A stretch of 61,140 nucleotides of DNA, from the NCBI RefSeq assembly GCF_004349235.1, contig NZ_SMKY01000018.1, positions 1 through 61,140 of the forward strand, read 5' to 3'. Position 1 is the stretch's first letter; each line of letters opens with the position of its first letter. Shown one piece after another: positions 8,789-17,548 of this stretch. Source of the stretch: Actinomadura darangshiensis. Lineage in GTDB: Bacteria > Actinomycetota > Actinomycetes > Streptosporangiales > Streptosporangiaceae. A program made the position numbers and the translations under genes. The notes under the pieces are model-generated. The model had not been told where the DNA came from, made no database searches, and saw only the letters and a program-made list of their open reading frames with translations.

Positions 8789-9634
8789 ATGGCGGAACGA
8801 CCCAGAATGCCCGCGCTGGCCGGTGAACTCGCCGCCGAGTTCGCCGGCACCATGATCCTCATCCTGTTCGGCGTCGGCGTCGTCGCCCAGGCCGTCGCCG
8901 CAAGCGGCCTGGGCGACCCCCAGAGTCTCGGCGACCACAACAGCATCGCCTGGGCCTGGGGCCTCGGCGTCACGCTCGGCGTCTACGTCGCGGCGCGGAT
9001 CAGCGGCGCCCACCTCAATCCGGCCGTGACCATCGCGCTCGCCGTCTTCAAGGACTTCGCGTGGCGCAAGACGGCGCCCTACATCGCGGCCCAGACGCTC
9101 GGCGCCTTCGTGGCGGCGCTGATCGTCCGATGGAACTACAGCGAGATCCTCGCCAAGTTCGACCCGGGCCACACCATCAAGTCGCAGGGCGTCTTCTCGA
9201 CCCTGCCGGGCAACGGAGGCCTTCCCGTCGGCACCTGGGGGGCCTTCCGCGACCAGATCATCGGTACCGCCATCCTGCTCTTCCTGATCAAGGTCCTCAC
9301 CGACGTGCGCAACCAGCCGCCGCTGGCGAACCTGGCGCCGTTCATGATCGGTCTCGTGGTGGTGGCGATCGGGATGGCGTTCGGCTCCGACGCCGGGTAC
9401 GCGATCAACCCCGCGCGCGACTTCGGCCCGCGCCTCGCCCAGTTCCTCACCGGCTACGACGGAGCCTGGCGCGACCAGTACGGACACCTGTACTTCTGGG
9501 TGCCGATCGTCGGGCCGCTGATCGGCGGCGTCCTCGGCGCCGGCCTCTACAAGCTCCTGATCGGCCGGTTCCTGCCCGCGGCGGAGCCGCTGTCCGCGAG
9601 CGCGAAGCCCGAGCCCGAGTACGAGACGGCGTGA
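8789..9634 (+). CDS. glpF: Glycerol uptake facilitator (aquaglyceroporin)
   Basis: MIP-family membrane channel admitting glycerol; 281 residues, about six transmembrane helices. Both half-helix motifs are present: SGAHLNPAVTIAL and AGYAINPARDFGPRL. The Asp after the second NPAR is the glycerol-facilitator hallmark. The ATG at 8789 is set by GAGGAG at 8778-8783. The open frame extends far upstream but has no RBS or membrane-protein character there. First gene of the glpF-glpK-glpD operon; the kinase follows after 45 bases. Likely controlled by GylR through the two upstream palindromes. Confidence 0.95.
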   Translation: MAERPRMPALAGELAAEFAGTMILILFGVGVVAQAVAASGLGDPQSLGDHNSIAWAWGLGVTLGVYVAARISGAHLNPAVTIALAVFKDFAWRKTAPYIAAQTLGAFVAALIVRWNYSEILAKFDPGHTIKSQGVFSTLPGNGGLPVGTWGAFRDQIIGTAILLFLIKVLTDVRNQPPLANLAPFMIGLVVVAIGMAFGSDAGYAINPARDFGPRLAQFLTGYDGAWRDQYGHLYFWVPIVGPLIGGVLGAGLYKLLIGRFLPAAEPLSASAKPEPEYETA

Positions 9635-9679
9635 ACCGTCCCGGCCCGTCCGCCACGACCACTCCAGGAGACCGCACGC

Positions 9680-11197
9680 ATGGCTGACTTCGTCGGCGCC
9701 CTCGACCAGGGCACGACCAGTACCCGGTTCATGATCTTCGACCACGGCGGCAACGAGATCGCCCGCCACCAGCTCGAGCACGAGCAGATCCTGCCGCAGG
9801 CCGGCTGGGTCGAGCACAACCCGACCGAGATCTGGGAACGCACCCGCGCCGTCATCCAGACCACGCTGAACAAGGCGAACCTGAGCCACAGCGACCTGGC
9901 CGCGGTCGGCATCACCAACCAGCGCGAGACCACGGTCGTGTGGAACCGGCGCACGGGGCGCCCCTACTACAACGCGATCGTCTGGCAGGACACCCGCACC
10001 GACCGCATCGCCGCCGCCTTGGAGCGCGACGGCAAGGGCGACGTCATCCGCCGCAAGGCCGGTCTCCCGCCCGCCACGTACTTCTCCGGCGGCAAGATCC
10101 AGTGGATCCTGGAGAACGTCGACGGCGTGCGCGAGGCCGCGGAGAGCGGCGACGCGGTCTTCGGGACGACCGACTCGTGGGTGCTGTGGAACCTCACCGG
10201 CGGGACGGACGGCGGCGTGCACGTCACCGACCCGACCAACGCCAGCCGCACCATGCTGATGGACCTGGAGACCCTCGACTGGGACGACGAGCTCCTGTCG
10301 TTCTTCGGGGTTCCTCGCTCGATGCTGCCGGAGATCAAGCCGTCGTCGACGTCCGGCGCCTACGGCCTGACGCGTCCGGACGGGCCGTTCGGCGGCGAGG
10401 TGCCGCTGACCGCCGCGCTCGGCGACCAGCAGGCCGCGACCGTCGGGCAGGTGTGCTTCGCGCCCGGCGAGGCCAAGAACACCTACGGCACCGGCAACTT
10501 CCTGCTGCTCAACACGGGCAACGAGCTCGTCCGGTCGAAGAACGGCCTGCTCACGACCGTCTGCTACCAGTTCGGGTCCGAGAAGCCGGTCTACGCGCTG
10601 GAGGGGTCGATCGCGGTGACCGGGTCGGCCGTGCAGTGGCTGCGCGACCAGCTCGGCATCATCTCCGGCGCCTCCGAAAGCGAAGCACTGGCCCGGCAGG
10701 TGGACGACAACGGCGGCGTCTACTTCGTCCCCGCCTTCTCCGGGCTGTTCGCGCCCTACTGGCGCAGCGACGCCCGGGGCGCGATCGTCGGCCTGTCGCG
10801 GTTTAACACCAACGCCCACCTGGCCCGCGCCACCCTCGAATCGATCTGCTACCAGTCCCGCGACGTCGTCGAGGCGATGCGCGAGGACTCCGGCGTCGCC
10901 CTCGACACGCTGAGAGTGGACGGCGGCATCACGGCCAACGAGCTGTGCATGCAGATGCAGGCCGACATCCTCGGCGTCCCGGTCTCCCGGCCCGTCGTCG
11001 CCGAGACCACCGCCCTGGGCGCCGCCTACGCCGCCGGACTGGCCGTCGGCTTCTGGAACAACACCGACGAACTCCGCCAGAACTGGAACGAGGACAAGCG
11101 CTGGCAGCCCACCTGGGACGACGACCAGCGCCGGACCGGCTACGCCGGCTGGAAGAAGGCCGTCGACCGCACGCTCGACTGGGTCGACCTGGACTGA
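9680..11197 (+). CDS. glpK: Glycerol kinase, copy 2 (operon copy)
   Basis: FGGY-family glycerol kinase, 505 residues. Signatures: [16 protein letters not shown] at the N-terminus, [34 protein letters not shown] and [18 protein letters not shown]. It follows glpF by 45 bases with CAGGAG ahead of the ATG and is followed by glpD, so it is the kinase that converts imported glycerol for the dehydrogenase. Its paralogue lies on the other side of gylR. Both keep the active-site motifs, so both should be active. Confidence 0.96.
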   Translation: MADFVGALDQGTTSTRFMIFDHGGNEIARHQLEHEQILPQAGWVEHNPTEIWERTRAVIQTTLNKANLSHSDLAAVGITNQRETTVVWNRRTGRPYYNAIVWQDTRTDRIAAALERDGKGDVIRRKAGLPPATYFSGGKIQWILENVDGVREAAESGDAVFGTTDSWVLWNLTGGTDGGVHVTDPTNASRTMLMDLETLDWDDELLSFFGVPRSMLPEIKPSSTSGAYGLTRPDGPFGGEVPLTAALGDQQAATVGQVCFAPGEAKNTYGTGNFLLLNTGNELVRSKNGLLTTVCYQFGSEKPVYALEGSIAVTGSAVQWLRDQLGIISGASESEALARQVDDNGGVYFVPAFSGLFAPYWRSDARGAIVGLSRFNTNAHLARATLESICYQSRDVVEAMREDSGVALDTLRVDGGITANELCMQMQADILGVPVSRPVVAETTALGAAYAAGLAVGFWNNTDELRQNWNEDKRWQPTWDDDQRRTGYAGWKKAVDRTLDWVDLD

Positions 11198-11304
11198 CCC
11201 TTTGCCGGAGCGCGGCGGGCTGTTGTCCCGGAGGTCCTCCTGGCGACGGCCCGCCGCAACCCGGCGACCGGACACTTGACTCGATCTCTCCTCGGGAGCA
11301 TGCA

Positions 11305-12969
11305 GTGACATCCGTAGCCCTCGGCCCGCAGTACCGCGAGGACACCCTGCGCGACCTCGCCGAGACCGAGTTCGACGTCCTGGTCGTCGGCGGCGGGATC
11401 GTCGGCGCGGGCGCGGCCCTCGACGCGATCTCGCGGGGCCTGTCCGTCGCCGTCGTGGAGGCGCGGGACTGGGCGGCCGGCACGTCCAGCCGGTCCAGCA
11501 AGCTGATCCACGGCGGGCTGCGCTACCTCGAACAGCGCGACTTCGGGCTCGTCCGGGAGGCGCTGCGGGAGCGCGGCCTGCTGCTGCACCGGCTCGCGCC
11601 GCACCTGGTGCGTCCCGTCCAGTTCCTGTACCCGCTGCGCAACCGGGTCTGGGAGCGGGCGTACGTCAGCGCGGGCGTGACGCTCTACGACACGATGGGC
11701 GGCGCCCGCTCGCTGCCGCGGCACCGGCAGCTCACCCGGCGCGGCGCACTGCGCGAGGCCCCGGCCCTGCGGTCGGACGCTCTGATCGGCGCCGTCCAGT
11801 ACTACGACGCGCAGGTGGACGACGCCCGCTACACGATGATGGTCGCCCGGACCGCCGCCCAGTACGGCGCCAGGGTCGCCACCCGCGCGGAAGTCACCGG
11901 GTTCCTGCGCGAGGGCGAGCGGGTGACCGGCGCGCGCGTCCTTGACCTGGAAGGCGGCCAGGAGATCGCCGTGCGGGCGCGGAGCGTGGTGTGCGCCACC
12001 GGTGTGTGGACGGACGGCGCCCAGGCGATGACCGGGTCCCGGGCGGCGTTCGGCGTACAGGCGTCCAAGGGCGTGCACCTGGTCGTGCCCCGCGACCGGA
12101 TCCCGATGGACACCGGGCTGATCACACGGACGTCCAAGAGCGTCCTGTTCATCATCCCGTGGGGCAGGCACTGGCTCGTCGGCACCACCGACACCCCGCA
12201 CGAGGACGGCCCGGACGAACCGGTCGCCGACCACACCGACATCGGCTACCTCCTCGACCAGGCGAACGCCGTCCTGCGGACCCCGCTGACGCACGACGAC
12301 ATCGAGGGCGTGTACGCCGGGCTGCGGCCCCTGCTGTCCGGTGAGGTGGACGACACCACGCGGCTGTCGCGCGAGCACGCCGTCGCCGAACCCGTGCCGG
12401 GTCTCGTCGTCGTCACGGGCGGGAAGTTCACCACCTACCGGGTGATGGCGCAGGACGCGATCGACGTCGTCGCCGAGGGCCTGGACGACTCCGTCCCCTC
12501 GTCCGTCACCGCCCGGCTGCCGATCCTCGGCGCGACCGGGTTCGAGGTCCTGTGGAACGAGCGGCGCCGGCTCGCCGCCGAGTCCGGCCTGCACGTCGCG
12601 CGGATCGAGCACCTGCTGCACCGGTACGGGGCGTGCGCCCGCGACGTCCTGGACCTGGTCGCGGACAGCTCCGCGCTCGGCGCCCCCATCCCCGGCGCCG
12701 AGGACTACCTGTGCGCCGAGGCCGTCTACGCGGTGACGCACGAGGGCGCGCTGCACTTGGACGACGTCCTCGCGCGGCGGCTGCGCATCTCGATCGAGGA
12801 GTGGGACGGCGGCGTCGCCGCGGCGTCCCGCGTCGCCGAACTCATCGCTCCCGTGCTGGGCTGGGGCGACGAGGAGGTCAACGACGAGATCAAGCGGTAC
12901 GTGCTGCGGATCGCCTCGGAGCGCCGCGGCGGACCGGCCGTCGAGGAGACCCCGGTCACCGCCGCCTAG
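11305..12969 (+). CDS. glpD: Glycerol-3-phosphate dehydrogenase (FAD-dependent, respiratory)
   Basis: Membrane-associated flavoenzyme oxidising glycerol 3-phosphate to dihydroxyacetone phosphate; 554 residues. FAD-binding GGGIVGAGAALDA follows the first strand, then SSRSSKLIHGGLRYLE, GVHLVVPRDRIP and GGKFTTYRVMAQDA, all typical of GlpD. The GTG at 11305 has GGGAG 7 bases upstream; an ATG at 11300 is out of frame and stops after two codons. Last gene of the glycerol operon. Its TAG stop shares CTAG (12966-12969) with the stop of the convergent hydratase gene, the second such arrangement in the window. Confidence 0.95.
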   Translation: MTSVALGPQYREDTLRDLAETEFDVLVVGGGIVGAGAALDAISRGLSVAVVEARDWAAGTSSRSSKLIHGGLRYLEQRDFGLVREALRERGLLLHRLAPHLVRPVQFLYPLRNRVWERAYVSAGVTLYDTMGGARSLPRHRQLTRRGALREAPALRSDALIGAVQYYDAQVDDARYTMMVARTAAQYGARVATRAEVTGFLREGERVTGARVLDLEGGQEIAVRARSVVCATGVWTDGAQAMTGSRAAFGVQASKGVHLVVPRDRIPMDTGLITRTSKSVLFIIPWGRHWLVGTTDTPHEDGPDEPVADHTDIGYLLDQANAVLRTPLTHDDIEGVYAGLRPLLSGEVDDTTRLSREHAVAEPVPGLVVVTGGKFTTYRVMAQDAIDVVAEGLDDSVPSSVTARLPILGATGFEVLWNERRRLAAESGLHVARIEHLLHRYGACARDVLDLVADSSALGAPIPGAEDYLCAEAVYAVTHEGALHLDDVLARRLRISIEEWDGGVAAASRVAELIAPVLGWGDEEVNDEIKRYVLRIASERRGGPAVEETPVTAA

Positions 12970-13772
12970 GCGAACGTGGCGGTCATCGCGGTGACCCCGC
13001 CAGGGGCCTCGATCGACAGGGCGCCGTCCGGCGATCCGGCCGCCACGAACGGCTGCCGCGCGTAGACGGGCCTGCGGGCACGGAACGACAGCTCCCGCAC
13101 TTCCAGGCCCGCCCGGCGCGGCAGTTCCAGGCACAGGATCGCGAGCAGCGGCCCGTGCACGACGAGCCCGCCGTGGCCTTCCACCTCGGTCGCGTACGCC
13201 TCGTCGTAGTGGATGCGGTGAGCGTTGTAGGTGAGCGCACTGAACCGGAACAGCATCACCGGATCGGTGTTCATCTCAAGCGTCCAGGGTGCCTTCACCT
13301 GCGGCGCCTCGAACGACACCTCGCCCGGACGGGACGCCGCGTCGCCGCTGCGGTAGACGAGGTCCTGCTCCTCGACCGCGATCTCGGCCCCGTCCCGCAG
13401 AAACGTGTGCCGGACGGTAACGAACAGCATCTCCCCGCTGCGCCCTTGCTTCACCGCGGTCGAGGCAAGCTCCACCCGCTTCGTGACGGCATCGCCGACG
13501 CGCAGCGGCTGGTGGACCCGGAGCCGTCCCCCGGCGAACATGCGCCGCCGCTCGGGGATCGGCGGCAGGAACCGGCCCTCACGCGGATGCCCGTCCGGTC
13601 CCAGCTCCCGCTGCGCGGGCCGCTCAAGGAAGTGGACCCACTGCCACAACGGCGGCAGCTCCTCCCCCGGCGGCTCGACGTCGAGCATTCCCGCCAACGC
13701 GGCCGACGGCGCCGCGTCGATGACCTCGGTCGTCTCCTGCGGCTCCGGCGCCCACCCCGCGACATCGATCAC
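12966..13772 (-). CDS. MaoC/HTD2-type acyl-CoA (or acyl-ACP) hydratase
   Basis: Double-hotdog dehydratase/hydratase of 268 residues, like fungal HTD2 and bacterial mesaconyl-C4-CoA/itaconyl-CoA hydratases: N-terminal hotdog with GRFLPPIPERRRMFAGGRL, C-terminal hotdog around DPVMLFRFSALTYNAHRIHYDEAYA. The segment TYNAHRIHYD carries the catalytic His region. The GTG start at 13772 overlaps the flavoprotein stop as GTGA. It closes the kstR2-type operon, so a hydration step in steroid or branched dicarboxyl-CoA breakdown is the best guess. No equivalent is familiar from the mycobacterial kstR2 regulon. Confidence 0.85.
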   Translation of the reverse strand: MIDVAGWAPEPQETTEVIDAAPSAALAGMLDVEPPGEELPPLWQWVHFLERPAQRELGPDGHPREGRFLPPIPERRRMFAGGRLRVHQPLRVGDAVTKRVELASTAVKQGRSGEMLFVTVRHTFLRDGAEIAVEEQDLVYRSGDAASRPGEVSFEAPQVKAPWTLEMNTDPVMLFRFSALTYNAHRIHYDEAYATEVEGHGGLVVHGPLLAILCLELPRRAGLEVRELSFRARRPVYARQPFVAAGSPDGALSIEAPGGVTAMTATFA

Positions 13773-14944
13773 GCCCCCATCGTCTCAGCCGGGATGAGGG
13801 GGCAGTGGGTGCCCTGGTAGATGGTGGGGACGCAGCGGTTGCAGTGGATGCACAGGGACGGGGTGGACGGGTCGGCGGCGATGCGGTTCACGAGGTCGGG
13901 TTCGCGGAGGAGGGCGCGGGCCATGGCGACGAACTGGAAGCCTTCCGCCATGGCCTTGTCCATGGTCTCGCGGGTGGTGATGCCGCCCAGCAGGATCAGC
14001 GGGAGGTCGAGTTCGGCGCGGAACCTTCGGGCGTGCTCCAGGAGGTAGGCGTCCTGGTAGGGGTAGACGCGCAGGAACCTCTTGCCGAACATGCGCATGC
14101 CGATGCGCATGGGGAGGTTGTAGCTCGCCGCGAACTCGGGGATGGGCATCGGGCCGCGGAACAGGTACATCGGGTTGAGCAGTGAGCTGCCGGCGGTCAG
14201 TTCGAGGGCGTCGACCGTGCCCTCCTCTTGGAGTTTCCGGGCGACGTACAGGCTGTCGTCGATCTCCAGGCCGCCGCGGACACCGTCGCGCATATTGAGT
14301 TTGCCGGTGACGGCGATCCGGTCGCCCACCTCGTCCCGGACGGCGCGGGCGATGCCGAGCGCGACCTTGGCGCGGTTCTCGATCGGGCCGCCGAGACCGT
14401 CCTTGCGCTTGTTGAGGCGGGGGCTGAGGAACGAGCTGGCCAGATAGTTGTGCCCGAAGTGCATCTCGACGGCGTCGAACCCGGACTCGACCGCCAGCCG
14501 GGCGGCGTCCGCGTGGGCGCGGGTGATGCGCTCGACGTCCTCGGCCGTGGCGACCTTGGTGAAGGCCATGCCGAGCGGGTTGAAGAACCGTCCCGCCGAG
14601 ATGGCGGGCAGCTTGGTGGAGCTGGAGTCGGCGACGGGCCCGGCGTGCCCGATCTGGGCGGACGCGGCGGCACCCTCGGCGTGGACGGCGTCGGTGAGGC
14701 GGCGCAGCCCGGGCACGGCCTCGGGCCGCATCCAGACCTGCCCCCGCTCGGTCCGCCCCTCGGGTGCGACCGCGCAGTACGCGACGGTCGTCATGCCCAC
14801 TCCCCCGGCGGCCGGACGGCGGTGGTACTCGATCAGGTCGCCGGTCACCACCGCGTCCGGCGTCATCCCCTCGAACGTCGCCGCCTTGATCACGCGGTTG
14901 CGCAGGGTCAGCGGCCCGAGCCGGGCCGGCTCGAAGACGTCCAC
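13769..14944 (-). CDS. NADH:flavin oxidoreductase, Old Yellow Enzyme family
   Basis: FMN TIM-barrel oxidoreductase of 391 residues, like the N-terminal half of 2,4-dienoyl-CoA reductase: PARLGPLTLRNRVIKAATFE start, VEMHFGHNYLASSFLSPRLN near the middle, and GGITTRETMD. The tail LCIHCNRCVPTIYQGTHC keeps cysteines like those of the iron-sulphur segment, although the NADH-binding half is absent. I used the GTG at 14944, two bases past the thiolase stop; an upstream start inside the thiolase gene adds unlikely residues. Inferred to reduce an enoyl-CoA or enone of ring catabolism, probably with a separate electron donor. Confidence 0.87.
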   Translation of the reverse strand: MDVFEPARLGPLTLRNRVIKAATFEGMTPDAVVTGDLIEYHRRPAAGGVGMTTVAYCAVAPEGRTERGQVWMRPEAVPGLRRLTDAVHAEGAAASAQIGHAGPVADSSSTKLPAISAGRFFNPLGMAFTKVATAEDVERITRAHADAARLAVESGFDAVEMHFGHNYLASSFLSPRLNKRKDGLGGPIENRAKVALGIARAVRDEVGDRIAVTGKLNMRDGVRGGLEIDDSLYVARKLQEEGTVDALELTAGSSLLNPMYLFRGPMPIPEFAASYNLPMRIGMRMFGKRFLRVYPYQDAYLLEHARRFRAELDLPLILLGGITTRETMDKAMAEGFQFVAMARALLREPDLVNRIAADPSTPSLCIHCNRCVPTIYQGTHCPLIPAETMGA

Positions 14945-14946
14945 GA

Positions 14947-16101
14947 TCAGAGGCGTTCGAGGATGGTGACGTTGGCCTGGCCGCCGCCCTCGCACATGGT
15001 CTGGAGGCCGTAGCGGCCGCCGGTGCGGTCGAGCTCGTGGAGCAGGGTGGTCATCAGCCGCGCCCCGGTGGCGCCGAGCGGATGGCCGAGGGCGATGGCG
15101 CCGCCGTTGGGGTTGGTCTTCGCCGGGTCGGCGCCGGTCTCCTTGAGCCAGGCCAGGACGACGGACGCGAACGCCTCGTTGATCTCGACGGCGTCGATGT
15201 CGCCGATGGTCATCCCGGTCTTCTTCAGCGCGTACGCGGTGGCGGGGATGGGGGCAGACAGCATCCGGATGGGGTCCTCGCCGCGCGCGGAGATGTGGTG
15301 GATGCGGGCGCGCGGGGTGAGGCCGTGGTCCTTGACGGCCTGCTCGGACGCGATGAGCAGCGCGGCGGCGCCGTCGGAGATCTGGGACGAGACGGCCGCG
15401 GTGAGGCGCCCGCCGTCCACGAGGGTCTTCAGCCCGGCCATCTTCTCCGGGGTGGTGTCGCGGCGCGGGCCCTCGTCGGTGGTGACGCCCTCGTAGGGGG
15501 CGATCTCGCGTTCGAAGCGGCCCTCGTCGATGGCGCGGATGGCGCGCTGGTGCGACTCGTAGGCGAACGCCTCCATGTCCGCGCGGGACAGGTCCCAGTC
15601 ACGGGCGATCATCTCGGCGCCGTTGAACTGGGAGACCTCGGCGTCGCCGTAGCGGCGCGTCCAGCCCTTGGAGCCGGCGAACGGGCCCTCGGTGAAGCCG
15701 AGCGGCGCGGCGGCGGTCATCGCGGACGCGATCGGGATCTGCGACATGTTCTGCACGCCGCCCGCCACGACCAGGTCGGACGTCCCGGACAGGACGGCCT
15801 GCGCCGCGAAGTGGACGGCCTGCTGGGAGGACCCGCACTGCCGGTCGACGGTGACGCCGGGGACCTCCTCGGGCAGCCCGGCGGCGAGCCAGCAGGTGCG
15901 GGCGATGTCGCCGGCCTGCGGGCCGAGGGTGTCGACGCAGCCGAAGACGACGTCCTCGACGGCGGACGGGTCGGCCTTCGTCCGGTCCATGAGGGCGGCC
16001 AGCACGTGCGCGCCGAGGTCGGCGGGGTGCGCTCCGGCGAGCCCGCCGTTGCGCCGGCCGACCGGGGCGCGGACCGCGTCGACGATGTATGCCTCGGCCA
16101 T
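14947..16101 (-). CDS. fadA6: Steroid-pathway 3-ketoacyl-CoA thiolase, FadA6-like
   Basis: Thiolase of 384 residues. Nucleophile Cys89 lies in VDRQCGSSQQA, His340 in GHPLGATGA, and Cys370 in TMCEGGGQANV. Residue-level similarity to mycobacterial FadA6 is high along its length (PEEVPGVTVDRQCGSSQQA, GGVQNMSQIPI, RARIHHISARG). Known role of that family: late thiolysis in degradation of steroid rings C and D. It lies 25 bases downstream of kstR2, the same adjacency as in Mycobacterium, and upstream of the flavoprotein. Confidence 0.9.
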   Translation of the reverse strand: MAEAYIVDAVRAPVGRRNGGLAGAHPADLGAHVLAALMDRTKADPSAVEDVVFGCVDTLGPQAGDIARTCWLAAGLPEEVPGVTVDRQCGSSQQAVHFAAQAVLSGTSDLVVAGGVQNMSQIPIASAMTAAAPLGFTEGPFAGSKGWTRRYGDAEVSQFNGAEMIARDWDLSRADMEAFAYESHQRAIRAIDEGRFEREIAPYEGVTTDEGPRRDTTPEKMAGLKTLVDGGRLTAAVSSQISDGAAALLIASEQAVKDHGLTPRARIHHISARGEDPIRMLSAPIPATAYALKKTGMTIGDIDAVEINEAFASVVLAWLKETGADPAKTNPNGGAIALGHPLGATGARLMTTLLHELDRTGGRYGLQTMCEGGGQANVTILERL

Positions 16102-16126
16102 CGGGGTGTCTCCTTCGTGCAGGGGG

Positions 16127-16744
16127 CTAGCTCGCCTTGATGCCTTCGAGGAACATGGCGAGATACTGCTTGGCGATGTCTTCGGCGGACAGCCGCCCGC
16201 CGTGCTGGTACCAGTTGGCCGCGACCCAGACGGTGTCGCGGATGAAGCGGTAGATGAGGGTCCGGTCGAGGTCGGCGCGGAACGCGCCCTCCGCGACGCC
16301 CCTGTCCAGCAGGGACAGCCACATCTCCTCGAACCGGCGCTGGGAGTCGAGCAGGTAGTGGAACCGCTCGCTCGTCGCGAGGTGCTTGGACTCGTTCTGG
16401 TAGAGGACGACGGCCGGGCGGTGCCTGTCGATCGAGCGGAACGACTCGACGACGACGGCCTCCAGCGTGTCGCGCGCGCTGAGCCCGGCGTCCAGGACGC
16501 GGCCGTAGGCGGCCCACATCTCGTCCAGGAAGGTCGACAGGATCTCGTCGGCCATCGACTCCTTGGAGTCGAAGTGGTAGTAGAGGCTGCCGCCGAGGAT
16601 CCCGGCGGCGTCGGCGACCTTCCGGACGGTGGTGGCGGAGTAGCCCTGGGAGGCGAACACCTCGGCGGCCGTGGCGAGCAGCTCGGCCCGCCGTCCCGCG
16701 CGGGCGGCGGCGGTCCCCTCGGCGTCGCGGCGTCGTGGACTCAT
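16127..16744 (-). CDS. kstR2: TetR-family repressor KstR2
   Basis: Repressor of 205 residues, recognisable as KstR2: helix-turn-helix YSATTVRKVADAAGILGGSL near 35-55, then the ligand domain with YQNESKHLATSERFHYL, YRFIRDTVWVAANWY and AKQYLAMFLEGI. KstR2 controls genes for rings C and D of steroids and responds to HIP-CoA. It is in the same operon as its presumed targets, 24 bases after ipdF and 25 before fadA6. A KstR2-like palindrome sits before the first gene of the operon (18737-18754). Confidence 0.92.
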   Translation of the reverse strand: MSPRRRDAEGTAAARAGRRAELLATAAEVFASQGYSATTVRKVADAAGILGGSLYYHFDSKESMADEILSTFLDEMWAAYGRVLDAGLSARDTLEAVVVESFRSIDRHRPAVVLYQNESKHLATSERFHYLLDSQRRFEEMWLSLLDRGVAEGAFRADLDRTLIYRFIRDTVWVAANWYQHGGRLSAEDIAKQYLAMFLEGIKAS

Positions 16745-16768
16745 GCGCTTTTCCTCATGCGGGGCTTC

Positions 16769-17548
16769 CTATGCGTGCTGGGAGGAGACGGAGACGACCT
16801 CGCCGGTCATGTACGACGAGTAGTCGCTGGCCAGGAAGACGATAACGTTGGCCACCTCCCACGGCTCGGCGTAGCGGCCGAACGCCTCCCGGCGCGTCAG
16901 CTCGTCCAGCAGGTCCTCGGACGTCACCTTGACCAGGTGCGGGTGCATGGCGAGGGACGGGGAGACGGCGTTGATCCGGACGCCGTGGTCCGCCGCCTCC
17001 AGCGCGGAGCAGCGGGTCAGCGCCATGACGCCCGCCTTCGCGGCCGCGTAGTGCGACTGCCCCTTCTGCGCCCGCCAGCCGATCACCGACGCGTTGTTGA
17101 CGATGGCGCCGGCGCCTTGGCCGCGCATGATCCGCAGGGCGGCGCGGGTGCAGCGCATGGTGCCGTTGAGGGTGATGTCGAGGACGCGCCCCCACTGCTC
17201 GTCGGTCATGTCGACAAGGTCGGCCGTCCCGCCGAGCCCGGCGTTGTTGACGGCGACATCGATGCGCCCGAAGCGCTCCACGGCGAGATCGTAGAGGGCC
17301 TGCACCTGCTCCTCGGACGTGACGTCGCAGGGCAGCGCGGCGACGCGGTCGGCGCCGAACTCCTTCTCCAGCTCCTGCGCGGACGCGGCGAGCCGCCGCT
17401 CGTGCGCGTCGGAGATCAGGACGCGGGCGCCCTCCTCCAGGAAGCGGCGGGCGGTGGCGCCGCCGATCCCGGCCCCGGCCGCCGCGGTGATCACGACGGC
17501 GCGGCCGGTGAGCAGCCCGTGCCCGGGGACGTAGGGGGGCGGCGTCAT
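16769..17548 (-). CDS. ipdF: SDR oxidoreductase of steroid C/D-ring catabolism, IpdF-like
   Basis: Short-chain dehydrogenase of 259 residues. Cofactor motif TAAAGAGIGGATARRF, NNAG, and the active-site triad Ser/Tyr/Lys in NNASVIGWRAQ and SHYAAAKAG. The ending FLASDYSSYMTGEVVSVSSQ matches the mycobacterial Rv3559c/IpdF family almost word for word. That family oxidises the ring hydroxyl of a hydroxy-HIP-type CoA ester. The ATG at 17548 overlaps the fadE30 TGA as ATGA, so it is translationally coupled; kstR2 follows. Confidence 0.92.
   Translation of the reverse strand: MTPPPYVPGHGLLTGRAVVITAAAGAGIGGATARRFLEEGARVLISDAHERRLAASAQELEKEFGADRVAALPCDVTSEEQVQALYDLAVERFGRIDVAVNNAGLGGTADLVDMTDEQWGRVLDITLNGTMRCTRAALRIMRGQGAGAIVNNASVIGWRAQKGQSHYAAAKAGVMALTRCSALEAADHGVRINAVSPSLAMHPHLVKVTSEDLLDELTRREAFGRYAEPWEVANVIVFLASDYSSYMTGEVVSVSSQHA

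Noticed and set aside
8732..11311. 859-codon minus-strand frame opposite glpF-glpK
   Set aside because: Antisense shadow without family resemblance.
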